Assembly (NCBI RefSeq): GCF_947492365.1 | Contig: NZ_CANLMB010000001.1 | Coordinates: 248,001-312,000, forward strand | DNA: 64,000 nt | From: an uncultured Erythrobacter sp. | GTDB taxonomy: Bacteria; Pseudomonadota; Alphaproteobacteria; Sphingomonadales; Sphingomonadaceae | Direction of reading: 5' to 3' | Notes under the pieces: model-generated | Database searches by the model: none | Seen by the model: only the letters and a program-made list of their open reading frames with translations | Told to the model about the DNA's origin: nothing | Shown here: positions 38,224-46,334 of the stretch, one piece after another | How positions within the stretch are numbered: position 1 is the first letter of the stretch | How the letters are laid out: each line of letters starts with the position of its first letter | Program-made: the position numbers and the translations under genes

Positions 38224-39345
38224 GTGAAAATCGCTGTAGTGAGAGAGCGCGCCGAGGGCGAAACCCGCGTCGCTGCCACGCCCGAAACGGTGAAGAAATT
38301 CATCGCATTAGGCAATGAAGTCGCGGTGGAAAGCGGTGCGGGTGCGCACGCTTCGATTGCCGACAATGCCTTTGCCGAGGCAGGCGCGAGCACTGGCGAT
38401 CTCGCTGCGACGGTCAAGGATGCCGACATCGTGCTTGGCATTCAGGCACCCGAAGTGGCGCTGCTGGATGGCGCGAAAAAGGGCGCATGGGTCGCGGCCC
38501 TGTTCGACCCGTTCCAAAAGGGCGATCTGGTCAAAGCCTATGCCAAGGCAGGTTATGAAGCGCTGTCGATGGAGTTCATGCCGCGTATCACCCGCGCGCA
38601 GTCGATGGACGTGCTCTCCAGCCAGTCCAACCTCGCAGGCTACAAAGCCGTTCTAAACGCTGCTGACACCTATGGCCGCGCCTTCCCGATGATGATGACC
38701 GCCGCGGGCACTGTCCAAGCGGCGAAGTGCTTTATCATGGGTGTGGGCGTTGCAGGGCTTCAGGCGATTGCGACCGCGCGCAGGCTGGGCGCGCAAGTCT
38801 CGGCAACCGATGTCCGCTCCGCGACCAAGGAACAGATCGAAAGCCTCGGCGCGAAAGCGATCTTTGTCACCGAGGTCGAGGGAATCGAAGGCGAAGGTTC
38901 GGGCGGCTACGCGACCGAGATGAGCGATGAGTATAAGGCAGCCCAAGCCAAGCTCGTCAGCGAACACATCGCCAAGCAGGATATCGTCATAACGACAGCG
39001 CTGATCCCCGGCCGCGCTGCGCCGGTACTCATCACCGATGCGCAGATCGCGACGATGAAACCCGGCAGCGTGATTTACGACCTCGCGGTTGCGCAGGGCG
39101 GCAATGTCGAAGGCTCCAAGCCAGACGAAGTGGTCGAAAGGCACGGCGTCAAAATCATCGGCTATGCCAACACCCCAGCGCATCTCGCCGCCGACACATC
39201 GGCGCTGTTCGCGCGCAACCACTACAACTTCCTCTCCGCCTTCTGGGACAAGGAAGCGGGCAAGCCGGTGCTCGACGAAGAGATCGGCGAGGCCGTGCGC
39301 CTGACGAAAGACGGCGCGGTTGTGAGTGAGAGGCTGAAGGGGTGA
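38224..39345 (+). CDS. pntAA: NAD(P) transhydrogenase subunit alpha part 1
   Basis: This is the NAD(H)-binding domain I of the proton-translocating transhydrogenase, which makes NADPH. The 373-residue protein starts at a GTG (KIAVVRERAEGETRVAATP). It has the dinucleotide-binding loop GVGVAGLQAIATARRLG and the MKPGSVIYDLA motif. The stop overlaps the GTG of the next gene by four bases. In Alphaproteobacteria this subunit is commonly split from the membrane part, as here. Confidence 0.94.
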   Translation: MKIAVVRERAEGETRVAATPETVKKFIALGNEVAVESGAGAHASIADNAFAEAGASTGDLAATVKDADIVLGIQAPEVALLDGAKKGAWVAALFDPFQKGDLVKAYAKAGYEALSMEFMPRITRAQSMDVLSSQSNLAGYKAVLNAADTYGRAFPMMMTAAGTVQAAKCFIMGVGVAGLQAIATARRLGAQVSATDVRSATKEQIESLGAKAIFVTEVEGIEGEGSGGYATEMSDEYKAAQAKLVSEHIAKQDIVITTALIPGRAAPVLITDAQIATMKPGSVIYDLAVAQGGNVEGSKPDEVVERHGVKIIGYANTPAHLAADTSALFARNHYNFLSAFWDKEAGKPVLDEEIGEAVRLTKDGAVVSERLKG

Positions 39346-39803
39346 GGAGGTTGCTTTTGCCCCTGTTGGCTTTGCTTGCAATGGCGGGCACTGAGCCGTT
39401 AGAGGCGAGTACGCCTGAGGGAGGCCCGTCTTGGGTTGGTGATGAGCGGTTTGATCCAATCTTTGATCAATATTGGCGTGCAAGGATCCTGGCGAGGTAT
39501 CTAGGCGACCGACTTTGTGCGCTAGAAGAGCGTAGGACCTTTGACGATCCTAACTCCCAGTATCGGCAGCTCAATAGCAGGCTGAAGAACTTGGAAGCGC
39601 GCATCAGAGTGATCTGGCCAGGTGCACTTTCGACCGTACGCCGACCCTATCAGATGCCGCCACCACAAATGAAGTGTGATGATGCTGATGCTGCGCGCGA
39701 GCTAATGTTTGCGGTAGAATCAACCATTGTTTCAGCAGAAAAGCTTCTGGTCGATCTTGAGCGAGAGCGACTTTCGGCAACCACTATGACGGATATCGAA
39801 TAA
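39342..39803 (+). CDS. Secreted protein of unknown function inside the pnt operon
   Basis: The 153-residue product has a signal peptide (RRLLLPLLALLAMAGTEPLEA). The rest is helical with coiled-coil character (NSRLKNLEARIRVIW, ERERLSATTMTD) and three Cys in the mature part. No family is recognised. It starts at GTG overlapping the pntAA stop by four bases and ends immediately before pntAB. Codon use is more A/T rich than in its neighbours, with TTTGATCC-type codons, which suggests late acquisition. Confidence 0.7.
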   Translation: MRRLLLPLLALLAMAGTEPLEASTPEGGPSWVGDERFDPIFDQYWRARILARYLGDRLCALEERRTFDDPNSQYRQLNSRLKNLEARIRVIWPGALSTVRRPYQMPPPQMKCDDADAARELMFAVESTIVSAEKLLVDLERERLSATTMTDIE

Positions 39804-40085
39804 ATGGACTTCATCTCAATCCTCTCGATCTTCGTGCTGGCGTGTTTCGTCGGATACTACGTGGTCTGGTCGGTTACGCCCGCTTTGCACACGCCGCTTA
39901 TGGCGGTGACCAATGCGATTTCCTCGGTGATTATCGTCGGCGCGCTGATTGCGGCGGCGGAGGCGACCAGTCCGGTTGCGAAGTATCTCGGCCTTGCGGG
40001 CATTGTGATGGCGAGCATCAACATCTTTGGCGGCTTTGCCGTGACTGAGCGGATGCTGGCGATGTACAAGAAGAAGGAGAAGTAA
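39804..40085 (+). CDS. pntAB: NAD(P) transhydrogenase subunit alpha part 2
   Basis: This 93-residue membrane protein has three membrane segments (ISILSIFVLACFVGYYVVW, AISSVIIVGALIAAA, YLGLAGIVMASINIFGGF). It ends with FAVTERMLAMYKKKEK, typical of PntAB. It starts directly after the inserted gene and is followed by pntB after four bases. It forms part of the proton channel. Confidence 0.94.
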   Translation: MDFISILSIFVLACFVGYYVVWSVTPALHTPLMAVTNAISSVIIVGALIAAAEATSPVAKYLGLAGIVMASINIFGGFAVTERMLAMYKKKEK

Positions 40086-40089
40086 GCAG

Positions 40090-41544
40090 ATGACTTTCTC
40101 CATTCTTGCAGGTGCAGCAGACGGCGCCGCTGGCACCCCCGCTTGGGCCATGCTCGCCTATCTGGCGGCGGGCGTGTTTTTCATTCTAGCATTGCGCGGG
40201 CTTTCCAGTCCGGCGACCAGCCGTGCGGGCAATCGCAATGGCATGATCGGCATGGCGCTGGCGCTCATCACGACGCTGGTGATGCACGGCACCAACCTTG
40301 TCGAGATCGGCATTGCGATCTTCCTTGGCGCAATCATCGGTGTGACCATTGCGCGGCGGATCGCCATGACGGCGATGCCGGAATTGGTTGCGGGCTTCCA
40401 CTCGCTCGTCGGCCTTGCAGCAGTCGTGGTGGGCCTCGCCGCATGGCTTAATCCGGGCGCATTCGGCATTCTCGATGAGGCGGGACAGATCCTTGTCGTC
40501 AGCCGGATCGAGCTGGGTCTGGGCATCGCCATCGGTGCGATCACCTTCTCGGGATCGGTTATCGCCTTCCTTAAACTGTCAGGCCGGATGAGCGGTTCGC
40601 CGATCTTGCTGCCGCTGCGTCATGTCATCAACCTTGGCACTTTGACTGCGATCATCGGATTGATCGCGGCCTATGCGCTTTCGGGCGCTGGCGGCCCGGG
40701 TGAGGGCATGCTGATCGTGTGGGTGACTTTGCTCGCCTTCGCCATCGGCTTCCTCCTTATCATACCCATCGGCGGCGCGGATATGCCGGTCGTGGTGTCG
40801 ATGCTGAACAGCTACTCGGGCTGGGCCGCAGCGGCGATGGGCTTCACGCTGGGCAACAGCGCGATGATCATCACGGGTGCGCTGGTCGGTTCTTCTGGAG
40901 CGATCCTGAGCTACATCATGTGCCGGGCGATGAACCGCAGTTTCATCAGCGTGATCGCGGGCGGCTTTGGAGCCGATGGCGGTTCTGGCGCAGATGGCGA
41001 AGCGCGCGAACAGCGGCCCTACAAGCAGGGCAGCGCCGAAGACGCCGCCTTCATGCTGGAGCAGGCCGAGAAGGTCATCATCATCCCCGGCTACGGCATG
41101 GCGGTGGCGCAGGCTCAGCACATCCTGCGCGAGATGGCTGACAACCTCAAAGAAAAGGGCGTCGAGGTCAAATATGCGATCCACCCCGTCGCGGGCCGGA
41201 TGCCGGGGCACATGAATGTGCTGCTCGCCGAAGCCAACGTGCCCTATGACGAAGTGTTCGAGCTGGAGGACATCAACTCCGAATTTGCGCAGACCGATGT
41301 TGCCTTCATCATCGGCGCGAATGACGTGGTGAACCCGGCGGCGAAGACCGACAAAAGCTCGCCGATTTACGGGATGCCGGTGTTCGACGTGGACAAGGCC
41401 AAGCAGGTCTTCTTCATCAAGCGCTCGATGGGCGGGGTCGGCTATGCCGGTGTCGACAACGACGTGTTCTATATGAACCAGACCGTCATGTTGCTGTCGG
41501 ATGCCAAGAAGATGGTCGAAGAGATCGTCAAGGCGCTGGACTAG
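40090..41544 (+). CDS. pntB: NAD(P) transhydrogenase subunit beta
   Basis: This 484-residue subunit has nine or so membrane segments (domain II) and the NADP(H)-binding domain III at the C-terminus. Motifs include GYGMAVAQAQH, the HPVAGRMPGHMNVLLAEA run (conserved in parts), GANDVVNPAA and KRSMGGVGYAG. It completes the transhydrogenase with PntAA and PntAB. The region HGTNLVEIGIAIFLG has the conserved membrane His. Confidence 0.95.
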   Translation: MTFSILAGAADGAAGTPAWAMLAYLAAGVFFILALRGLSSPATSRAGNRNGMIGMALALITTLVMHGTNLVEIGIAIFLGAIIGVTIARRIAMTAMPELVAGFHSLVGLAAVVVGLAAWLNPGAFGILDEAGQILVVSRIELGLGIAIGAITFSGSVIAFLKLSGRMSGSPILLPLRHVINLGTLTAIIGLIAAYALSGAGGPGEGMLIVWVTLLAFAIGFLLIIPIGGADMPVVVSMLNSYSGWAAAAMGFTLGNSAMIITGALVGSSGAILSYIMCRAMNRSFISVIAGGFGADGGSGADGEAREQRPYKQGSAEDAAFMLEQAEKVIIIPGYGMAVAQAQHILREMADNLKEKGVEVKYAIHPVAGRMPGHMNVLLAEANVPYDEVFELEDINSEFAQTDVAFIIGANDVVNPAAKTDKSSPIYGMPVFDVDKAKQVFFIKRSMGGVGYAGVDNDVFYMNQTVMLLSDAKKMVEEIVKALD

Positions 41545-41550
41545 TCTGCG

Positions 41551-41916
41551 ATGCGAAAACTGATCCTCCTGCTGATCGTGCTTGCCATCGGAGTTGGCGC
41601 CTATTTCACTCTGCGCGATGATGGTCTGTTGGAGCAGGTGACAGAGGCGCGGGTCGAGCAGGCGCTGCTGGCCAATGGTGTGCCCGCCAATATCGCAGAC
41701 TGCATGGCGCCGCGCATGGTCGACCGGCTAAGCATCATCCAACTGAAGAAGCTGGAGCGCCTCGCCGCAGAGGAAGGCGAGGACCGCGTGCCGCAATCCA
41801 TGAGCGCTGCTCTTGAGCGCCTCCGCCGCGTTGATGACGATGAGGCGGTCGCGCAGCTTGCGCGCGTTGGTGGCCGGTGCGGGATCGAAGTCGGGCTGGA
41901 GATGTTCGGCCGCTGA
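41551..41916 (+). CDS. Small exported or anchored protein of unknown function
   Basis: The 121-residue product starts six bases after pntB. Residues 1-20 form a hydrophobic segment (KLILLLIVLAIGVGAYF). The rest is helical and charged, with two Cys (ADCMAPRM and GGRCGIEVG) that could form a disulfide in the periplasm. No family was recognised. It probably shares the pnt transcript. Confidence 0.68.
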   Translation: MRKLILLLIVLAIGVGAYFTLRDDGLLEQVTEARVEQALLANGVPANIADCMAPRMVDRLSIIQLKKLERLAAEEGEDRVPQSMSAALERLRRVDDDEAVAQLARVGGRCGIEVGLEMFGR

Positions 41917-41992
41917 CAATTTGCGTGCCGCCAAGCTTGCAATAGCCCCCTCTCCTGCGCACTATGTCTGCCGAAGAGGGAGACACTCGAAA

Positions 41993-43180
41993 ATGATCAG
42001 ACTGACCGCCGCAGCCATCCTGCTGGCATCCGCTGCGCCCGTTTGGGCCGAGACCCACACAATCACGCCGGGCGAAGGCGCGCAGGAGCGCTTGCAAGAG
42101 GCGCTGATCCTTGCCGAGCCGGGCGACGAGATCGTTCTCGAAGCGGGGCGCTACACGCTAACTGACGGGCTCAGCCTCGATGTCGATGGCGTCACTGTGC
42201 GCGGCGCTGGCATGGACGGCACCGTGCTCGATTTCACCGCGCAAGAGGGATCGGGCGAGGGCCTGCTCGTCACCTCCGACAACGTGACATTGCGCGATTT
42301 TGCGCTCGAGAATCCTAAAGGCGACGGGATAAAGTCCAAGGGTGCGGACAACATCGTTTATTACCGCATCCGCGTGACATGGACCAACGGGCCTGACCCG
42401 ACCAATGGCGCTTATGGGATCTATCCGGTCGAAAGCACCGGCGTGCTGGTCGACGGGGCCAAAGTCACCGGAGCCTCTGATGCGGGCATTTATGTCGGAC
42501 AGTCGGACCAGATCACCGTGCGCAACTCGATTGCCGAGGCGAATGTCGCCGGTATCGAGATCGAGAACAGCCGCAATGCGCTGGTCGAGCACAATATCGC
42601 CACCCGCAATACTGGTGGCATTCTTGTCTTTGACCTTCCCGGCCTTCCGGTGATGGGCGGGGGCAATGTCATCGTGGCGAACAATCTTGTGGTCGCCAAT
42701 GACACCGCAAACTTTGCCCCTCCCGGCAATATCGTCGCCGGTGTACGGCGCGGCACGGGGATTATGGTGATGGCCAATGACGGTGTGTTGATCGAGAACA
42801 ATATCATCGACGAGAACCCGACCGCGCCGATCATGGTGATTGCTTACACGCAGCCATGGGAGGACGAGCGCTACCAGCCGTTCCCGCTCAACGTGGTGGT
42901 GGGCGACAACATTTATGGCCGCGGCGGAGATGATCCGCAGCTTGACGGCGGCGAGATGCTGGTCGCGGCGTTTGGCGGCTCGCTTCCGCCGGTCATGTGG
43001 GATGGGCTGGGCAGTCTCTACGCGATTGCCGGCACTCCCGGCTGGTCGCTCAACCTGACCGAGCCGGGCACTGCTGAAACCGCTGCACGGCCTGCACCAC
43101 TAGATGTGCCCGCGCCGGAGGGTGAATTTGACCGCAGCGGCATTGGCGCTCCGGCAGAACTGGATGACCGGATCAGGTGA
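41993..43180 (+). CDS. Parallel beta-helix repeat protein of the TIGR03805 type
   Basis: The 395-residue secreted protein has a signal peptide (MIRLTAAAILLASAAPVWA). Right-handed beta-helix repeats follow (DEIVLEAGRYTLTDGLSLDV, SDNVTLRDFALEN, GADNIVYYRIRVTWTNG, YGIYPVESTGVLVDG). Residues 61 onward show the repeat spacing. In established family descriptions this protein always lies next to a diheme cytochrome of the SO_2930 type, as here. It may be a carbohydrate-active or binding protein. Function is unknown. Confidence 0.85.
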   Translation: MIRLTAAAILLASAAPVWAETHTITPGEGAQERLQEALILAEPGDEIVLEAGRYTLTDGLSLDVDGVTVRGAGMDGTVLDFTAQEGSGEGLLVTSDNVTLRDFALENPKGDGIKSKGADNIVYYRIRVTWTNGPDPTNGAYGIYPVESTGVLVDGAKVTGASDAGIYVGQSDQITVRNSIAEANVAGIEIENSRNALVEHNIATRNTGGILVFDLPGLPVMGGGNVIVANNLVVANDTANFAPPGNIVAGVRRGTGIMVMANDGVLIENNIIDENPTAPIMVIAYTQPWEDERYQPFPLNVVVGDNIYGRGGDDPQLDGGEMLVAAFGGSLPPVMWDGLGSLYAIAGTPGWSLNLTEPGTAETAARPAPLDVPAPEGEFDRSGIGAPAELDDRIR

Positions 43181-44193
43181 GGCGTTCGTTCGCCTTTCTG
43201 GGGCTGGCAGCGGGGGCATTGGCCCTTTCGCTGAGCGCGCACGCAAATGTCATCGAGCCGATGCCGGTGCACGACGGTGCTGTTCTGGAAAGCGGGTTCC
43301 CGAGAACACTGGACGAATTCCAGTTCTTTCAGGACAGCAACGCCCGCACGCCCACTCCCGGTGTCATCCCCTATGAGCTCAACACTCCGCTCTATTCGGA
43401 CGGGGCGGACAAGTTGCGTTTCCTCTACGTGCCCGAGGGCGCGCGGATCGGAACTGACGGCGACGGCCTGCTGCAATTTCCGGTTGGCAGTGCGATCATA
43501 AAGACCTTCGCTTTCGGCGAGGGCGATGAGCAGCGCTATATCGAAACCCGCGTTCTGCTGCACCGCGCCGATGGCTGGATCGCGCTGCCCTATCGCTGGA
43601 ACGACGAGCAGAGCGAAGCCCGGCTGGCACTTGCCGGTGGGCGGCTGCCGATCACAACCGCGGATGGCGAAGAAATCAGCTACCGCATTCCGAACAAGAA
43701 CCAGTGCAAATCCTGCCACGGCCTTGATGATGCAGTGGTGCCAATCGGCCCCAAGGCGCGCAATCTCTCTCCCACTTTGCTGGCGCAATTGGTTGAGCGG
43801 GGACAGCTCGACCATGCGCCCGAAGTCTCTCGGATCATGCCGGTTTGGGGTGATGCCGAAGCCAGCACCGATGCATTGGCGCGCGCCTATCTCGATGTGA
43901 ATTGCGCGCATTGCCACAGGCCCGGCGCAGGGGCTTCGAACTCCGGACTCGACTTGCGGTGGGAGCAGGACGATGCTTTCGCGATCGGTGTGCGCAAACC
44001 GCCGGTGGCTGCCGGACGTGGGGCGGGCGGTTTTCTCGTCTCCATCGCACCGGGCGATCCCGACCAATCGATCCTCGTCCACCGGATGAATTCGACCGAG
44101 CCGGGTGTGGCGATGCCCGAATTGGGGCGTTCGACCGTTGACGGAGAAGCAGTCGAATTGATGCGCGACTGGATCAGGGAGATGGATCAATGA
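43177..44193 (+). CDS. SO_2930-type diheme c-type cytochrome
   Basis: The 338-residue periplasmic protein has a signal peptide and two CXXCH heme sites: CKSCH (Cys177-His181) and CAHCH (Cys243-His247). The conserved start of the mature part is FPRTLDEFQFFQD, followed by YELNTPLYSDGADKLRFLY. It starts at GTG overlapping the beta-helix stop by four bases and ends with an ATGA overlap into the hydrolase gene. Electron donors or acceptors are not known. Confidence 0.88.
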   Translation: MRRSFAFLGLAAGALALSLSAHANVIEPMPVHDGAVLESGFPRTLDEFQFFQDSNARTPTPGVIPYELNTPLYSDGADKLRFLYVPEGARIGTDGDGLLQFPVGSAIIKTFAFGEGDEQRYIETRVLLHRADGWIALPYRWNDEQSEARLALAGGRLPITTADGEEISYRIPNKNQCKSCHGLDDAVVPIGPKARNLSPTLLAQLVERGQLDHAPEVSRIMPVWGDAEASTDALARAYLDVNCAHCHRPGAGASNSGLDLRWEQDDAFAIGVRKPPVAAGRGAGGFLVSIAPGDPDQSILVHRMNSTEPGVAMPELGRSTVDGEAVELMRDWIREMDQ

Positions 44194-45173
44194 AGTGGGT
44201 CTGGCGCATTCTTGGCGTGCTTGTCGCGCTGCTGGTTGTCGCATTCTTTGTCTTCCGCGTGCCCGACACTGACCCGGATGAAATGCGCTCCAAGTATGGC
44301 GGCGAGCCTTCGCAATTTGTCGAGATCGGGGACGGCGTGATTGTGCATCTTCGCGATGAAGGGCCAAGGGACGCGCAACCGATTATCCTGCTGCATGGTT
44401 CGTCGGCGGACCTTCACACCTGGCAGCCCTGGGTCGATGGCCTATCCGACACGCACCGGCTCATTCGCTTTGATCAGGTCGGACACGGTCTTACTGGCCC
44501 TGACCCGGAGCATGACTATTCGCTCGGCAATTTCGTTTCGGACATAGACGAAGTGGCCGATGCGCTGGGGCTTGAGAGCTTTATCCTTGGCGGCAATTCG
44601 ATGGGTGGCGCTCACACCGTGGCTTATGCCTTGGCTCATCCTGATCGGGTCGATGGCTTGATCCTTGTCGATGCGGGCGGCGCTGATATCCAGCGCGAGA
44701 GCAAGGGCAATATCGGCTTCACTATTGCGCGCACGCCGGTGCTCAACCGCGTGATGGAACATATCACCCCGCGCTCGCTGGTCGCGCAGTCGCTTGAGCA
44801 AAGCGTCAGCAATCAGGATGTTGTGACGGACGAGGCGATTGATCGCTATTGGGAATTGCTGCGCTATCCGGGCAACCGCACCGCGACTTTGCATCGATTC
44901 ACGGGCGACCGGACACCGTTTTCGGCAGAGGATGTCGCAGGCATCACTGCACCGACATTGGTGATGTGGGGCGATGAGGATGCGCTGATCTCTGTCGACG
45001 CGGCGACCTGGTTTGACACGCATCTGCCGGCAAGCACTTTGGTGATCTATTCCGGCATCGGTCACTTGCCGCAGGAAGAGGCTCCAGAGGCCAGTATTGC
45101 CGATGTCGATGGCTGGCTCGCCGAAGCGTTCCAAACAGCGGACGAACCGGCGGGGTCAGGGCCTGCGCTTTAA
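44190..45173 (+). CDS. Membrane-anchored alpha/beta hydrolase
   Basis: The 327-residue protein has an N-terminal membrane segment (residues 4-23) followed by an alpha/beta hydrolase fold. Motifs are LLHGSSADLHTW (oxyanion), RFDQVGHGLTG, the nucleophile elbow GNSMGG (Ser) and GIGHLPQEEAP (base His). An acid is in MWGDEDALI. It overlaps the cytochrome stop by ATGA, so it belongs to the same operon. The substrate is unknown; membrane-facing esterases are likely. Confidence 0.88.
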   Translation: MKWVWRILGVLVALLVVAFFVFRVPDTDPDEMRSKYGGEPSQFVEIGDGVIVHLRDEGPRDAQPIILLHGSSADLHTWQPWVDGLSDTHRLIRFDQVGHGLTGPDPEHDYSLGNFVSDIDEVADALGLESFILGGNSMGGAHTVAYALAHPDRVDGLILVDAGGADIQRESKGNIGFTIARTPVLNRVMEHITPRSLVAQSLEQSVSNQDVVTDEAIDRYWELLRYPGNRTATLHRFTGDRTPFSAEDVAGITAPTLVMWGDEDALISVDAATWFDTHLPASTLVIYSGIGHLPQEEAPEASIADVDGWLAEAFQTADEPAGSGPAL

Positions 45174-45290
45174 CCCGGAATTTACTAGGCAAGCGGCTAA
45201 TTAGATTGGTTGTTCGCGCCCTATGGACGTGCGGACGGCATCATCGCTACATATTGCGTGCAGCGATTTCTTGAAAACAAGGGGCAGAAC

Positions 45291-45995
45291 TTGCGGAAAC
45301 TGGGACTGATCGGCGGAATGAGCTGGGTTTCGACCGGCATCTATTACGATCGGATCAACCGCATCGTGCAACGCCGCGCGGCCCCGATGGCCAGCGCGCC
45401 CATGCTGATCGAGAGCCTCGATTTCTGTCAGCTTTACGCTTTGCGCGAGGACAAGGACTGGCAGCGTGCCAGTGGCATCCTTTCCGAAAGCGCCAAGCGG
45501 CTCGAAGGGGCAGGGGCCGAGGCGCTGATTATCGGCGCCAATTCGATGCACAAGCTCTATGACGATGTCGCCGATGCGGTCGGAATACCGATCCTGCACA
45601 TCGCCGAATATGTCGGGCGCGCGCTTAAGCGGGCGGGCTCCAAGAACGCGGCTCTTATCGGCACGCGCAACGTTATGACGGAGAGCTTTTACCGCAAGCG
45701 TCTGGTCGCTCACGGGATTGATCTGCTTCCGCCCAACATAGTCAATGTCGAGACGCTCGACCGCATCATCTATGACGAGCTGATGGTTGGCAAAGTCACC
45801 CGCGATGCCCAGCGCGCGATGAAGACGATCATCACCAACAAGGCGCAGGAGGGGGCTGATTCAATTGTCCTCGCATGCACAGAACTCGACCTCGTCGTCG
45901 ACGTCGATGCCAATGTTCTGCCGGTGTTTGACTCAACCCGCATCCATTGCGAGGCGGCGGCTGACTGGATCCTTGAACAGGAGTTGGTGGGTTAG
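45291..45995 (+). CDS. Aspartate/glutamate racemase family protein, YgeA-like
   Basis: The 234-residue protein begins LRKLGLIGGMSWVST, the standard start of the family. The first catalytic position is GANSMHK, so the usual Cys is replaced by Asn-Ser. The second, LACTELDLVV, keeps its Cys. YgeA-type enzymes with only one Cys act on other amino acids, so a broad-specificity racemase is likely. A TTG at 45291 with AAGGGG upstream is favoured; an in-frame start at 45210 would add 27 unusual residues. Confidence 0.85.
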   Translation: MRKLGLIGGMSWVSTGIYYDRINRIVQRRAAPMASAPMLIESLDFCQLYALREDKDWQRASGILSESAKRLEGAGAEALIIGANSMHKLYDDVADAVGIPILHIAEYVGRALKRAGSKNAALIGTRNVMTESFYRKRLVAHGIDLLPPNIVNVETLDRIIYDELMVGKVTRDAQRAMKTIITNKAQEGADSIVLACTELDLVVDVDANVLPVFDSTRIHCEAAADWILEQELVG

Positions 45996-46040
45996 TCTGC
46001 AACTCGCCCCTTTACCGGAACGCCTTACCGCATGGCCGAA

Positions 46041-46055
46041 TTGCACGGGGTGCAA
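46041..46055. promoter_or_regulatory. Palindrome upstream of candidate RNA gene
   Basis: TTGCAC and GTGCAA with a three-base spacer lie about 48 bases before the first hairpin of the RNA candidate. An A/T-rich stretch (TTAATTA at 46072-46078) could be its -10 region. Confidence 0.35.
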
Positions 46056-46088
46056 CTTAACTTCGATCCACTTAATTAGCCGCCAAGG

Positions 46089-46212
46089 ATTTGCCACTTA
46101 AAAGTAACCGGCAAATTCCGGGTCTTCGGGTCGCACCGATGACCCAGGAGCCATTGGCTCTTGGGACCGCTTACCACCCCCCCATTGCACCCGGTAAGCG
46201 GTCCCATTTTTT
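46089..46212 (+). ncRNA. Candidate structured small RNA with four hairpins and terminator
   Basis: Four hairpins lie back to back: ATTTGCC/GGCAAAT (46089-46116); GGGTC-T-TCGG/CCGA-T-GACCC (46120-46145, with one 1x1 internal loop); GAGCC/GGCTC (46148-46160); and a perfect 13-pair terminator stem GGGACCGCTTACC/GGTAAGCGGTCCC (46163-46205). The last is followed by A and six T. The terminator loop has a run of seven C. No open frame explains it. It occupies most of the 339-base gap before the dGTPase gene. Confidence 0.6.
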
Positions 46213-46334
46213 CTCTCCCTTTGCATGGTCGCGGACGCAGCTTGCGCCGGTTTGCCCTCTGTCCACTGCAATCCGCATCGGTTGCCGTTCTGTTCCCGTT
46301 GAGCGCATGTGTGTGCTGACCTAAGCGGGGAGCC

